A program made the translations under genes and the position numbers. The notes under the pieces were generated by a model. The model had not been told where the DNA came from. It saw only the letters and a program-made list of their open reading frames with translations, and made no database searches. A DNA stretch of 64,000 nt, from positions 62,001 to 126,000 of the forward strand of contig JAJKFJ010022915.1 of NCBI GenBank assembly GCA_027382625.1. The letters run 5' to 3'. Each line of letters starts with the position of its first letter. The stretch's first letter is position 1. The DNA is from Tetmemena sp. SeJ-2015. Lineage: Eukaryota > Ciliophora > Spirotrichea > Sporadotrichida > Oxytrichidae. Positions 11,379 through 22,364 of the stretch are shown in pieces.

Positions 11379-11716
11379 GTATAATAGAGAATGAATTGGT
11401 GAGACTGATAAGAAAGATTACCCTCTTAGGAAGACATATTTATCAAGTTTAGACGAGCTCCGCCTCAAGGTATTATGATCACTGCTCTTTGCTATTTAAG
11501 AAAGCAAATTATTTGATATTCACAAAAACACGCATATAAAAATTATCACATCCTCTGAAATTCGAATTCAATGCTCTTTTTTTCCATACTATCTATTAAG
11601 ATACATTTTGGATTGTCAATGATTGAATACTGATTTATAATTAGAGTGCAATTGCGTAGTAGGAGCAGAAGCTGAGATATTAAAGTATAATAAGAGGTAT
11701 TTATTAAAATAAAAGA
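11379..11716. other. Upstream region of the Q/N-rich gene
   Basis: AT-rich sequence between the inverted repeat and the ATG at 11717. I see no gene, repeat or RNA here; it probably holds the promoter of the plus-strand gene. Confidence 0.4.
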
Positions 11717-14700
11717 ATGCTGGCAGCTCATCATAACAATGGAAATTTTAATATGCTTGCACAACCCCAACCTGAAAATAACTAGCAGCCAAACCCTGCA
11801 ATGCTTTTCAAAGTTAATGGCCTCAGCAAATCCAAATCCAAAAAGAGGATTATCCAAGCCAAGAATATTAACTTCAACGCTGAACACTAGCTTGCCAAAT
11901 AATTTTAATCCGTCTCGCCCTAAGGGAGAGGAGAAAATTTGATAGATTAGTCAGAGGGCTTAACACAACAACAACTAGGTTTGGTGGGTAAAGATGACGA
12001 CTAAAGATTTAAGATGATTAGTTCCCCCACCGAACCCCGCATCGCCAATAATGTTTAAGTATGTTGTTGCATAATTATAATGAAAATGAATAATGAAAGT
12101 CAAGGATAAACCTTCAAAGGAAGGAAACTGATCCTAAGCAATGAATCCTTAATAAGTGTTTGCAATGTGCTTAATGTTTTGTATTAGAATCGGGGAAGAA
12201 GATTCAAGTGAGAGAAGGTGTTATACTTTCGCGAGAGACGACAGAAGGTGCCGCAATTAACATTTAGAAACTGAACAGGAAAATCGAGCGAGACTAGTAA
12301 GACTTCTCCAGCCTCAGAGCAAGTCAAGTGCAGCGAACCAAAGCCACACAAATCACGCCGCTCTCTAATCTTCATACTCTCTTCGTACTTTACTCTTTAA
12401 AGAATTTTAAATCGATATAAAGCAACAGCAACTACGCATCAAATGGTGGTATGAATGCTATTGACAAGGTAACTCTCTCTAAAATATAAAGCAACGTTTT
12501 GCGAAACAAGGAAAGGTAAGAGTTTTTAATGAATGAAATTTCTCGTTAGATCCAGACATGACGAATTCTCAAGTGAACAACAAGTGGGAGCAAACGCCTA
12601 ACATGAGATTCATCTCAAGAATTACTAATCTTCGATCCACAGCTATTAAACAGTGGACAAGAATATTATGGGAGCTGCTACCGAGTAATATGCTTCCTCA
12701 GTCGTTGGAGGTGGTTCAGTTGTGGATGGGAGAGCCACTCCATATTTAACAATACCTTTCTAATAAAATGGTGTATCTTCGAATTAGAAGGTCAGATCCA
12801 AAAATACGGATCCTCTTCGAAATGATTATACCCCTACGACGGCTGCAAGTAGCAACAAGAGAGAAGATTTACAAACCGCTGAATTAATAGATATATAGTC
12901 AGGACATCCTATCTAGCAAAGGAAGAAAGTGGAGTGTGAATTTTTTTCTCTCCATTCTACATATTATTTAGCGTCGGTTGGACTTAACGTTAGAATCAAG
13001 AGGAAGCATCTTTACTGGCAGAGATGAGTAGTAAATCCTTCTCGCTAAAAGATAGTTGGAGCAGAAAGAAATCTAGGAAGCTCTGCGACTCTAAATCGAA
13101 GATAAAAAGAAGAGGAAAATTGAGGAAAAGGTGAAGTAAGACCACTTCGATTCTACCTGGGCGAGTCCCAAGACAGATAAACGTCGTTACCTTGATTCAT
13201 AAGGCGACTCTATATTCTCAGGAGTCATGAGTCCTGTCTCAAACACCAAGTTCTCTCAATAATTTTTAAATTGGTTTCAGCAGATCATTACTATTTCCTG
13301 CTTATTTTTCTCCTTTAGCCCTCATATAATCTCTTAATAAGTGATGATGGATAACTAAAACCCAGCCCTAGGCACTCCTTAGTAGGCTGTCTTTTTTACT
13401 AAGTTTCAAAACTATCCTAGCAAGAATAGCGCTCTCAAGGATATTCTAGAGGAGGAGAAGAGTGCAGAGACAACAACCCTCAATCCTCAAAGTCCTACTA
13501 TCACTAAGCAAATAGAGGAGCACTTAAATAGCTAGAGCAGACTTTAGAAGGGCTATAATTCTACAAAAAACAAGGTTGCAAAGCAAAACGAATCGAACTT
13601 TAATTTAAGGAAATCGCAATCTTAAGAATAGCTACTAAATAAACTTATAGCAGTCTAGTTATGTGTAGGTGATCATTTTTAATGGTGTATGTTTAATGGG
13701 GCTGGAAATTAAAATATGGGAGTACCTAAATTCACTTTGAAAAAGTTTTCAGCAGTCCAAGTCAAGCTAGGGCCAGCCGATACTATAGCCCAAACAATCA
13801 TAAACTAAAACAAGGGTGCCTTAGCAAGTCGGCAATCTCTAAAGGGGTAGACTCCTATCCAGGGTTAGTTTTAGGTGATGAGTGCTTAGCAATCAGAGTA
13901 AGAGACGTAAGATACTGAGCTCTTCCACCAGTAGATTAACTCTTCAAAAGAGTAGTAGAGTAGTCAAATGAACTCATTCATTCCGAAATTAAAATCAAAT
14001 AAGTGAATTGGATCGTGGGTTGTAGAAATAAGATGAAAACCCAATTCTTAATAATCTCTGAGAGCAAGAGTCTAATCAATAAAGATATCTAATTGGCAGA
14101 TTCTGATTATCTTTAATATTGATTGATGTTTAATATATAATTTAGAGCTATAATTAAAACTCTAATGTTTAATTGGATTTCTCTGTAGAGATCAGTGATT
14201 AACCAATGGGGTGCAATAATTTAATTAAAAGCTAATCTTTTCCTATTTAATATCTAAAAATTATCACCCCTTACTTTTTTCTTAAAGCCAGAGAATATTC
14301 TTATAGATGATGATTTTTGCCTTTAGATTAAGCTTGATCTTATTTCTACAACTCACGATCCAATTCACTTATTTGATTTTACAACTGGCGCAGACAGAAT
14401 CTCAAAACCAAATTGAGGCACTCTCAAACATGGTTGAGCAGTTACTAGAGGAGTAAAAAAGTCTCAAGTCAAAAATTAACAACCAGGAGAGAATATTAGA
14501 GGGGCACCTAGGTTCGAAAGAAGACCCCTCCTCCAATTAGACAACGCAGAGGAATTCTTCGAGAGAGTTTAAGATTAGAAAGAGCAACAACAGCAAAGGG
14601 AATATAATGATGAATACTAAGAAGCAAGGTGCCTCTTCAAAAGAGAACGTTTCGAGCTTGCCCCAGTACATAAACTAAGGAGGAGAGTTAGTGATAAGTT

Positions 14701-16506
14701 CCCAGCAGTTTCTCAACATTTAAAGCTAGAATGAATAAGAGATACTGAATAAGAATGTCATCCTCAATCATTAGTTAAACATGAAGAATGTTATGAGCAG
14801 TGATGAGAGTGGATTCAATGCTAATAATCAGCCGAATTAAAGATACAATAATCGCCAGAGCAATAAACTTCAATTCTTAGAGAGGAATGAGAAGATTAAG
14901 CAGAAGAATCATTTGTTGAAGTTTGCTCCTACTAATCAATAATAATAGTAGTAGCAGCGATCGAAAATTTAGTCCCTGGAACCACCCTAAGTCAATTAAG
15001 GGTTCGGAATATCTAGCAGCTAAAATCAGTTTGCAAATAATGATTAACTCGGAGACACGCTCAAACAATAACTCCTTCAGGAGAAATTCCAAGTCACTAA
15101 GAGTATTGATGCTCTTCATAGAGATATGAGTATATAGATCTGCTTAAATGTATTTTAATATGCAAATTGAAAATCGCTTGCACCTAGGACTTGGAGGTTC
15201 GGTGAACTACAAGCCAACTCACAGCTCTTAAGAGAACCTTAAATTCTCTCACAGTACTAAAAATTTGCACTCTCATATAAAAGGGTATGAGGGAGCAGAT
15301 TTTAGTAGTGCAAACCATCCTGATTAGAGAGCGAACAATAATCAAATGGTGTATTTCTCTGAAAATAAAAAAGTTACTACTGGGGGAATTGGAGGAGGGA
15401 ACTTCCTACCTGAGATTAAAAAGTCTAATGGCTTAGGAACAGTTCCTCCTACTTAGGAATCGCAAAACAGAAGTGTGGCAAATTCTTTGGAGCGTTTTCA
15501 GAGCGGAGAATTCAGAAATGGGCAAACTTCGAATTTCAAGGTCTACACCAATATCGAGCCAAGTAGCAAGAAGCAGACCAAGTAAATGAAAAAACGAAAA
15601 GATGACATGGAAATGATCAGTTCTATTATGATGCCAGATTCTATTATAGTCGAAAACTTGAATAAGCCAATTCAAAACAACCTCATTATCAATTCACAGA
15701 AGTTCTAACAATCTAGTGGCGGCGACTCTCAGTCTAATTTCTTCAAGTCCAATAGACCTAGTCACTAACCTGAGAGGTCAGAGGATAATGATCACCTAAA
15801 AATGACGATAAAGAGTAACTCAAGCTCCCAAAATTAAAAGCAACCTGTGGTTAGAATAAACAAACTAAAGCTCAAAGAATAGCACATTTCAGGAATGAGA
15901 AAGTCAAACCAGAAGTTCTTCTCTTAAGCAAAGCCTTAGTAAAATCAAATCAATCTAGCAGAAAGACTTACCTTTTCAAATTTTAATAAGGACCCAAACT
16001 TTGAACCCATTTAGATCGAGTAATCTTAGCAAGCTTTCTATTAAAATGTTCCTCCACCTCCTAATTTCTAAGTCAAAAAGCAAAGCGTATCTTAAGCTCC
16101 TCCAACTTAAATTCTAGGAGGAAGAATGCAAATCAATAATCCTCCTTTGCTTGTTATTAAGAAGAGCTCCAGCAATTCTAGACTAGCTCCTATCACGCAG
16201 ATAAATCAAATTCAAAGAAAAGTAACCCCTATAAAGAAAAACTTTCCACATGACTTCTTTGCCACTGGAGGAGCTTAAGGCATGAGAACTTCTAAGCAAG
16301 TTTAGGAGTTTGATATTGGTTCCAGGGGCGACTTTTACTCTACTGCGAGCAAATAGATAGAGAATCAAAGCTTAGTAAGGCCTTAAAGCATTAAACACGA
16401 GGATGAGGATTATCAAGGACACCAGGATCAGATGTAGAATTAAGGATAAAGGCTGGGATCTGCCGGGAGCTTTGATGATTATAATAACCAAGATGATGAA
16501 GAATGA
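11717..16506 (+). CDS. Large Q/N-rich coiled-coil protein
   Basis: Long intrinsically disordered protein (roughly 1,300 codons after IES removal) from ATG 11717 to TGA 16504-16506. It is rich in Gln (mostly TAA/TAG), Asn and Ser. Charged helical stretches predict coiled coils: QILLAKRQLEQKEIQEALRL followed by KKKRKIEEK (about 13030-13130), and NQIEALSNMVEQLLEEQ (about 14405-14460). Five IESs are resolved, including a 390-bp element with terminal inverted repeats; an intron lies near 12517-12550. Further IESs may sit near 12400 and 13290. The Q/KR-rich coiled coils recall centrosomal or cytoskeletal proteins, but no family can be named. The neighbour on the left is divergent. Confidence 0.65.
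12054..12095 (+). other. IES, 42 bp, pointer AATAATG
   Basis: The repeat is at 12047-12053 and 12089-12095. Removal joins TEPRIANN-ESQGQTFKGR without changing frame. Confidence 0.75.
12148..12191 (+). other. IES, 44 bp, pointer GAATC
   Basis: The repeat is at 12143-12147 and 12187-12191. Removal joins KLILSNES-GKKIQVREGV and avoids a TGA. Confidence 0.75.
12918..12972 (+). other. IES, 55 bp, pointer TAGC
   Basis: The repeat is at 12914-12917 and 12969-12972. Removal joins SGHPIQ-RRLDLTLESRGSIF and connects to the coiled-coil frame. Confidence 0.7.
13992..14381 (+). mobile_element. MITE-like IES, 390 bp, 45-bp terminal inverted repeats
   Basis: The ends 13990-14034 and 14337-14381 are inverted copies with about one mismatch in 45. 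The flanking direct repeat is TTA (13989-13991 and 14379-14381), containing the TA expected for Tc1/mariner-type insertion. The interior is AT-rich and non-coding. It lies inside the Q/N-rich gene, adds an in-frame TGA, and removal joins SFIPKL-QLAQTESQNQIEAL. It is therefore best read as a non-autonomous transposon that is now excised as an IES. Confidence 0.8.
15129..15162 (+). other. IES, 34 bp, pointer ATATG
   Basis: The repeat is at 15124-15128 and 15158-15162. Removal joins DALHRDM-QIENRLHLGLGG in one frame. Confidence 0.75.
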
Positions 16507-16924
16507 AAGGAAGGAAGGAAGGATATCACATGTGAGCTTTCCTATTTGTGCTGAGAAAAAGATCATGTGATAATAGATAAAGCTAATAATCTGATAAAAC
16601 TCATATCGGTCAAGGCAGGCAAAATATCTTAGTAACTATAGTAGTAATATAATTATAAGTATTTATTAAGGATGATGCGCACAGCTCATCTGAACTCATA
16701 ACCTTTCTTTTAGAAAGTTGCAGTAAATCTTTTGTCTTGCAAACTATCATAAAGTAATTATTAAGATTCATTTCCATAAGAATTTGAGAAGAAATTGCTT
16801 CATTCAAAATATCTATGAGTGATTGGAAATTTATCTAGGTGTCTATTTCAATCGCGAGGGATTACTCTTGAGGGTTAAAAAGTTTGAAATGAGAAAATTA
16901 TTAGCTTAATTTATAAAATGAATA
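16507..16924. other. Intergenic, no gene seen
   Basis: It follows the Q/N-rich gene and starts with a short GGAA repeat (about 16508-16522). A 65-codon minus-strand frame (16807-16610) has no supporting feature. It probably carries the promoter of the YTH gene. Confidence 0.35.
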
Positions 16925-19900
16925 CAGAAAGCAATGCATTTTATCCTAAGCCGTCCGCTCAGTCGAGTCAATATAAATAGCAGCCAGCTCAAAGTTCGCT
17001 ACAGGCTTAGCATCTATCTCACTATCAAAGTACTTTTAACTAGGGTGGGCAAACCTGGGGCACCCCCAATCAACCTAACTTATAATAATTTAACCAGAGT
17101 CCGGGATATTATCAAAGCGCATCTAATTAGTATGGGTACATACAGAATTAGCAGCCCACTGCTACCACTGCAGCTGCTCTTAATGTAAATAACACTAATT
17201 TAATAAACGAGCTATAAAACTAGCTCTAAAATTTGTAAATAAACCAAGCGCAGTCAGTGCCGACATCCAATAATCAATAAAATATTAATATAATGACTTT
17301 TAAGATGTAGTGTTTAATTATCAAGCTAACTTTCCAAATGGTAGCTTAATGAACCAGTAGCAACAATATAATATCTACTTTGATATTTAATGAAACAATT
17401 TCAAGGGAATTATTAGTTCGGAATGCCCTAAATGCCCTACTTCTCTCCATTCACTCCTATGAATCAAATCGGCAACCCTATTTAATAAAATTATGTACCC
17501 ACTTCTCAGCAGCCTGCTTTTCTCAAAAGAGTTAAATCTACTATTATTTACTCTTTTCCCTTGAATAGCCAAGGCAACCTTTAAAGTTAACTTTAACAAC
17601 ATATTCCACAAGCAGCTTTATATGTATTCATTTTAAAATTTCAAGTAGAATCCTAGACATTCAGTTCTCCAGGAATTCCTAACAACTAAGCAGAGACTCA
17701 ATCAAACTCCTCATTTTTAGTGAACAATAACGCCAACTCAAGTTTCAGCAACTACTCTTCATCTGTAGTGGGTTTTCAATCTTCCATGAGTTTTCAGAGC
17801 GAGCCACCACAAGCTATCAACCTGGAACACTCAATTCTAAGGTCAGCGCAGTTCAACCTAAATACAACTCTGCCGCCTTACATCATAGTTATGATAACAC
17901 ACTGTAACTTTATATATTGAGCCGCCCTAGGAGTATTTCCTAGAGCAGATATAGAAAAACATCCAGCCCTCCTATTAATAAGTGAGTGACTTGCCCAATC
18001 AAACCTATAATCAAGTTTCTCCGAATTCGTTAGCTAGTGAAAACAAAAGCGATACCTAAGAAATTCAAACATCCAATACTTCGAATATAGCTTAGAGTGA
18101 TGCTACTGCTGCTGCTGATATTATCAATGAGTAGCACTAAATTGCAACCACTGCTACAACTGTTCCTGTTCATCATCAGTCTCAACCTCTTTTACTGTAG
18201 AATGAAATCCTTTAGAATCAACCCTTCAATTAATTTGCGGGTGGTGCTTTCCCAAACGCAAACTTCAATCCAAATCAGTAGTAACAGCAATTCATCCCCT
18301 CAAACTACTACTCATACCAGACTTAATTCAATCAGCAAAACTCAAATCATCAGATTAAATAGAATAACTAAATTGGACAGGGAAAGAATTTTAACACCCA
18401 AAGCAATTTCCAAAGTAGCAGGGTTGCAATAGAGTGTGCTGATTATAATCAAGGATTCTGTTTTGAGGGACCGAACTGCAAGAATCTTCATATTAAAAAG
18501 ACAGAAGCTTAGGTAAGTAAAAGCTTATGTGTATAGAATACTCACCCTTAATTATTATAGAGACCTAAGAAAGTGTAGGAACAGTACATATAGAAGGTAC
18601 AAAAATACTTCTAAAACGGCATGACTAATAGTTTCTTACTTATGGAACTACTGAATTCAGTTCTTATTGATAAGTTAATCGACACTCAATCGATCAATCT
18701 TTCCATTGGGAAAGCTACTATTTCAGATGTGATGTCAGAGAGTAAGCAGCATTTTTAGCTTTAAATCTTATTAGGGAGCGATCATCGCGCGTACTTTGGA
18801 GGCGGTGGAGGTCAGGGCCATCATGGGGGCTATCACTAAAACTAGCACAATTATAGAGAGATAGAAAACCAGATAGAGAAATTGAGACCTATCATGAAAG
18901 GACGGACAAGGTTCTTCATTGTAAAGTGCTTCGGCTAAGAATATTTGGACATCTCAAGAGAGCACTAAGTTTGGGCAACGACGCCAGGGCCTACCAATAA
19001 ACTGACTCGCGCTTTCAAGCAGTCTCAACAAGTGATTTTGATCTTCTCAGTTAACGAAAGTCGGAGCATTTAGGGTTTTGCACTCATGGAGAGTGAGCCT
19101 GATCCCGAATATAAGAAGGAGTTCTTCAAAAATGATTAGCGTTTGCTAGATCAGATTTAAGCCAACTCACAGATCCTCATGCAACAGCCGCTCCAGTTTG
19201 CTGATAACTTTAAAGTGAGGTGGATCGTGCAATGTGACTATAAGTTCTCTGACTTGGATCACCTACCCCCAAATGCTATGAATGAGAACTTGCCAATCAA
19301 GTAATCGAAGAACGGGCAAGAGCTGCCATTCAAACTCGGAAACTATCTCTGTAACATATTGTACCAATCTAAAGATCCAAGCAAGAAGATTATCAGTAAA
19401 ATTATATCCCCATTAAAATTTATCTTGAAATAACCTTAAATGTGGTTTAATCCATCATAATATTAAATTGATTATCACAACTCTCGATCACATTAACTCT
19501 ATTTCGCCAGCAAACACTAGCACAGGTGGTGCTCAGATCCAGTATTATGATGGAAATTATGGATAGCAACAGCAATAACAACAAAACTACAGAACGGGAG
19601 GGTATCCTATCAATGGGAGCTCAAATGCAGCAAGTGGGGGAATTAGCAAGCCATATCAAAATCAGTAGCAGAATTATATATAGGCATCTAATAGCAACCA
19701 ACCCTCGTAGTAGATTAGATAAGGCCAAGGCTATTACTCTCAGAGCAGTTACGGGAACTAACCTAGCTAGAACCTCCCATCCTCTACTTAAAATAACTCT
19801 ACTTTCAATCAGAGCAGCCAAAGTTAACTACCACAAGGTAGCCAAAATACTTCTTCTTCATACTTTATTATATCATTAAAGAAATTCATAGTAAAACTTT

Positions 19901-19969
19901 GTCAAAAAGAATCCGACTCAGACAAGCAGCGGTGCTCAAAATTAGCAGGATAATAGCGGAAACAAATGA
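16919..19969 (+). CDS. CCCH zinc-finger - YTH domain RNA-binding protein (m6A reader-like)
   Basis: Predicted reader of N6-methyladenosine in RNA. The long N-terminus from the ATG at 16919 is Q/N/S/P-rich and disordered. A CCCH finger follows, CADYNQGFCFEGPNCKNLH (about 18435-18495), of the CPSF30/Tis11 type. A YTH domain then spans about 18900-19370: TRFFIVKCFG, QVWATTPGPTNKLTRAF, VILIFSVNESRSIQGFALM, FKVRWIV and GQELPF. VWATT supplies the first tryptophan of the aromatic cage and the W in VRWIV the second. A Gly/Gln-rich tail ends at TGA 19967-19969; a slightly longer end near 20019 is possible. The CCCH+YTH pairing recalls the plant and apicomplexan CPSF30-YTH protein, but only one CCCH finger is visible. 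Six IESs and one intron are resolved. Exact ATG by sequence: AAAATGAATACAG. Confidence 0.9.
17290..17318 (+). other. IES, 29 bp, pointer TTAAT
   Basis: The repeat is at 17285-17289 and 17314-17318. Removal joins NNQQNIN-YQANFPNGSLMNQ. Confidence 0.75.
17368..17399 (+). other. IES, 32 bp, pointer AACAAT
   Basis: The repeat is at 17362-17367 and 17394-17399. Removal skips a TGA and joins LMNQQQQ-FQGNYQFGMPQM. Confidence 0.8.
17523..17558 (+). other. IES, 36 bp, pointer CTTTTC
   Basis: The repeat is at 17517-17522 and 17553-17558. Removal keeps the frame and joins TSQQPAF-PLNSQGNLQ, deleting a hydrophobic stretch foreign to this Q/N-rich region. Confidence 0.7.
17878..17926 (+). other. IES, 49 bp, pointer GCCGCC
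   Basis: The repeat is at 17872-17877 and 17921-17926. Removal joins NLNTTLPP-QEYFLEQIQKN and bypasses a TGA. The pointer is unusually GC-rich. Confidence 0.8.
18513..18560 (+). other. Spliceosomal intron, 48 bp
   Basis: GTAAGTAAAAGC...ATTATTATAG lies between the CCCH finger (KKTEAQ) and RPKKVQEQ. Confidence 0.8.
19396..19477 (+). other. IES, 82 bp, pointer GATTATCA
   Basis: The repeat is at 19388-19395 and 19470-19477. Removal joins DPSKKII-TTLDHINSISPAN just after the YTH domain. Confidence 0.85.
19867..19900 (+). other. IES, 34 bp, pointer ACTTT
   Basis: The repeat is at 19862-19866 and 19896-19900. Removal joins NTSSSYF-VKKNPTQTSSGA and leads to the stop at 19967. Confidence 0.75.
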
Positions 19970-20276
19970 TAGGCAATCTGAGATGAGCATCAGCAAAACT
20001 CAATAAAGCAATAAGTGGTGAGTGTTCACAATTAGAAGTTCAGTAAGACTCATGTAATAAATGTCCTCTGAGATTTTACATACAGAGGTAAAATATATAT
20101 CCGATATTCGGTGAAATCTCTCTCTATTCCTCGGTAGTGTGAAATATATTTGATTAGATTAGTTAGTTATATTGAGTTGAGGATGGGGAGAGATTGCTTA
20201 TGCTTAATTAACTAAGTTTATATATACAATTCTTTAAATATATGGTTAATAAACTTGATGTCCTCGCTTGACTATC

Positions 20277-22090
20277 TCAAAATTCTATCGAGTCTCTAAG
20301 TGGGAACATATCCTCTAGTGCTTGAGAGTTGTAATCTATATCAATATTATATCGAAGTGCTATTTCTTACTCTGTTTAAGTTCCTACAACCTTTTCTTGG
20401 ACTTCTCCCTTTTAAAAATAAATATTTTAGTTGGTTAATGAACTTAGTGAATTAATCGATCTGGAACAACTAAACTTTTTTGTTGATTTATTCTTTCATT
20501 CTCTTTTGCTTAAATATATTCAGCTTAATAGTCGGGAGCTCTCTTTGCTTATACTGTAGACTCAGATTGATATTACGACGGCTAATATTCCATATTGCTG
20601 GAGGTATCGTTTTGCCAAACCTACTTATTGCTTGGGGCTTCACTAGGCCCTTTCACTGGATCTTCTTATCTTTCTCTACTCTAATATTGCTTATTTTATT
20701 AGCTGCTGTTGTTGAAGTTGTTCATTTACCTATAATGATACGACTGCTGCTGCTACTACTCTAATTCACTATTTAACCTTTACTTGAACTTTTAAAACAA
20801 CTCCTCTTCTTGCCTATTGGCTTGAGATTAGTTTGAATATGCACTTATGTTCTGCTGTTAGTCTTCTTTGGACTTATTTTACTCAGAGGAAGAGAATTTG
20901 AACTGATTGAAAACTCCTCGCATCTATTCAACCTCAAGTCTTAATTACTCTAGTCTGCTCTCCTTCAACTCATCATGTCTTTCAATTTGTAAAGTTTGCT
21001 TATCTCTTTCAAGCGTGGTCGTGTTCATTCCACCTCTAACTTAGTCGCTTTCAATTTGATTGTGCATTTCATAAGTGTTCATTTACTGTTTATCCCTTTT
21101 TAAGAAGGGACTCTACTCTCTTTGATTGGTTCTCTGCTTGAGTGTGTCTCTCTCTCGTTCAAGACCTGCTATTTCCTGCCTCAACTCACCAGATATTTGC
21201 AGAAGCTTATCCCTTTCTTACCTAAATTGAAACACCTGCCTCTCCTGAGTCTGTGATCGTTGGTTCAAACTCAGGCACTCATTCTCCTTTTGAATCAACT
21301 TTATCTTCAATTCATACAGCTCAGATTCCTTGTCATTCAACTGCTAAAGGAGCAAGGTGGAGTCTTGCTATTGCTACTGCGAGTTAAGCAGAAACTCTAT
21401 TTTATAAAATCATCACTTAATTATACTCTCTTTCCAGCTCTAGAGATTTCTTATCAGCTTACAGCTTGTATAAACAAGATCAGCATTAAAGTTAGCATTT
21501 AAGAATTTGAGGGAATGAGAGTTTACTTCTCTCCTGAGTTCGTAGATAGTTTAGGCATGGGCATTTGAGTTTACAGTCCGATCTCTTATCACTTCGATCT
21601 CCTTCCTCATCTCCTGAACTATCTTTTTCAGTTGTTCGTTCTCGCTTTCTTATTAAAGATGAAACTTAAACATTAACGGAGAGAGTAAAAAGTATTTCTA
21701 GTTGCTGAATTCTCATCTGCTGGAGATCTTATTACGATTCCCTAAACTTCTGGGCCTTGAAATAATAACATTTAAGTAAAGTTAGGTGTGTATGTGAAAT
21801 CTGTGAACTCCTGCGATTGCAGAATGGATTTGCTGGTTGAAGGTTGTTGCTGTTGCTAGCCCTCTCTTCTGAAAAAGTTGGTTAAACTTTCCAAGGGAGG
21901 ATTGCTGTCCTTGTGTGAAGAAGTGGATTTGGCTTCTTCTCCTAGTTCGCTCCTCTCTCTTGCATATGGATTAAGCTAACTCAAAAAGTCTTCTTTAGCG
22001 TTTAGAAAGTCCTATTACTTAACACATAAGAAAAATATAAATGTTGATTATATGAAAGTCATATTCGTTGTTGTCAACTTAAGAACTCAT
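20277..22090 (-). CDS. Coiled-coil protein, about 550 residues
   Basis: Not assigned to a family. The ATG at 22090-22088 gives MSSQVDNNEYDF, which joins across an IES to LNAKEDFLSQLNPYARERS. A long heptad-rich coiled coil follows (QLKKIVQEMRKEIEVI; LLLQQLNDKESELYELKIKL; GELRQEIAGLERERDTLKQ; about 21650-20900), then a Gln/Ser-rich tail. The C-terminus EDMFPLRDSIEF ends at TGA 20279-20277. Besides the resolved IES, frame changes near 21690, 21480 and 20410 imply more IESs. It is divergent from clathrin, with 274 bp between the start codons. Confidence 0.65.
22012..22060 (-). other. IES, 49 bp, pointer GACTTTC
   Basis: The repeat (plus strand GAAAGTC) is at 22005-22011 and 22054-22060. Removal joins NNEYDF-LNAKEDFLSQLNP. 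Confidence 0.85.
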
Positions 22091-22364
22091 TTTGATTTTG
22101 AATTGTATTTAATTTAACATTATCTCTCAGTTTAGAGTGAAGAAGAAATACGCTTGAAGAATTTTTCTGACTCGACAAAGATTAATGCAGATTTATCCAA
22201 GATTATTCAACTTCGCTCAGTGACTTCTAAAATGAGCCACTAATCTTTGAGTTTAGAGAGGGCGGCCGTATTAATAAGGAGTGGGAGAGAGCAGGTTATT
22301 AATATTAAATTAGATTACCTTACAATCACTCACTAACTCATTCTCTCTAAGTTTGAATTCAAAT
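22091..22364. promoter_or_regulatory. Divergent upstream region of clathrin and coiled-coil genes
   Basis: 274 bp of mostly AT-rich DNA between two start codons. It must hold both promoters. No specific element can be named. Confidence 0.4.

Noticed and set aside
20480..20764. Hydrophobic plus-strand frame
   Set aside because: Complement of the Q-rich tail of the minus-strand coiled-coil gene.
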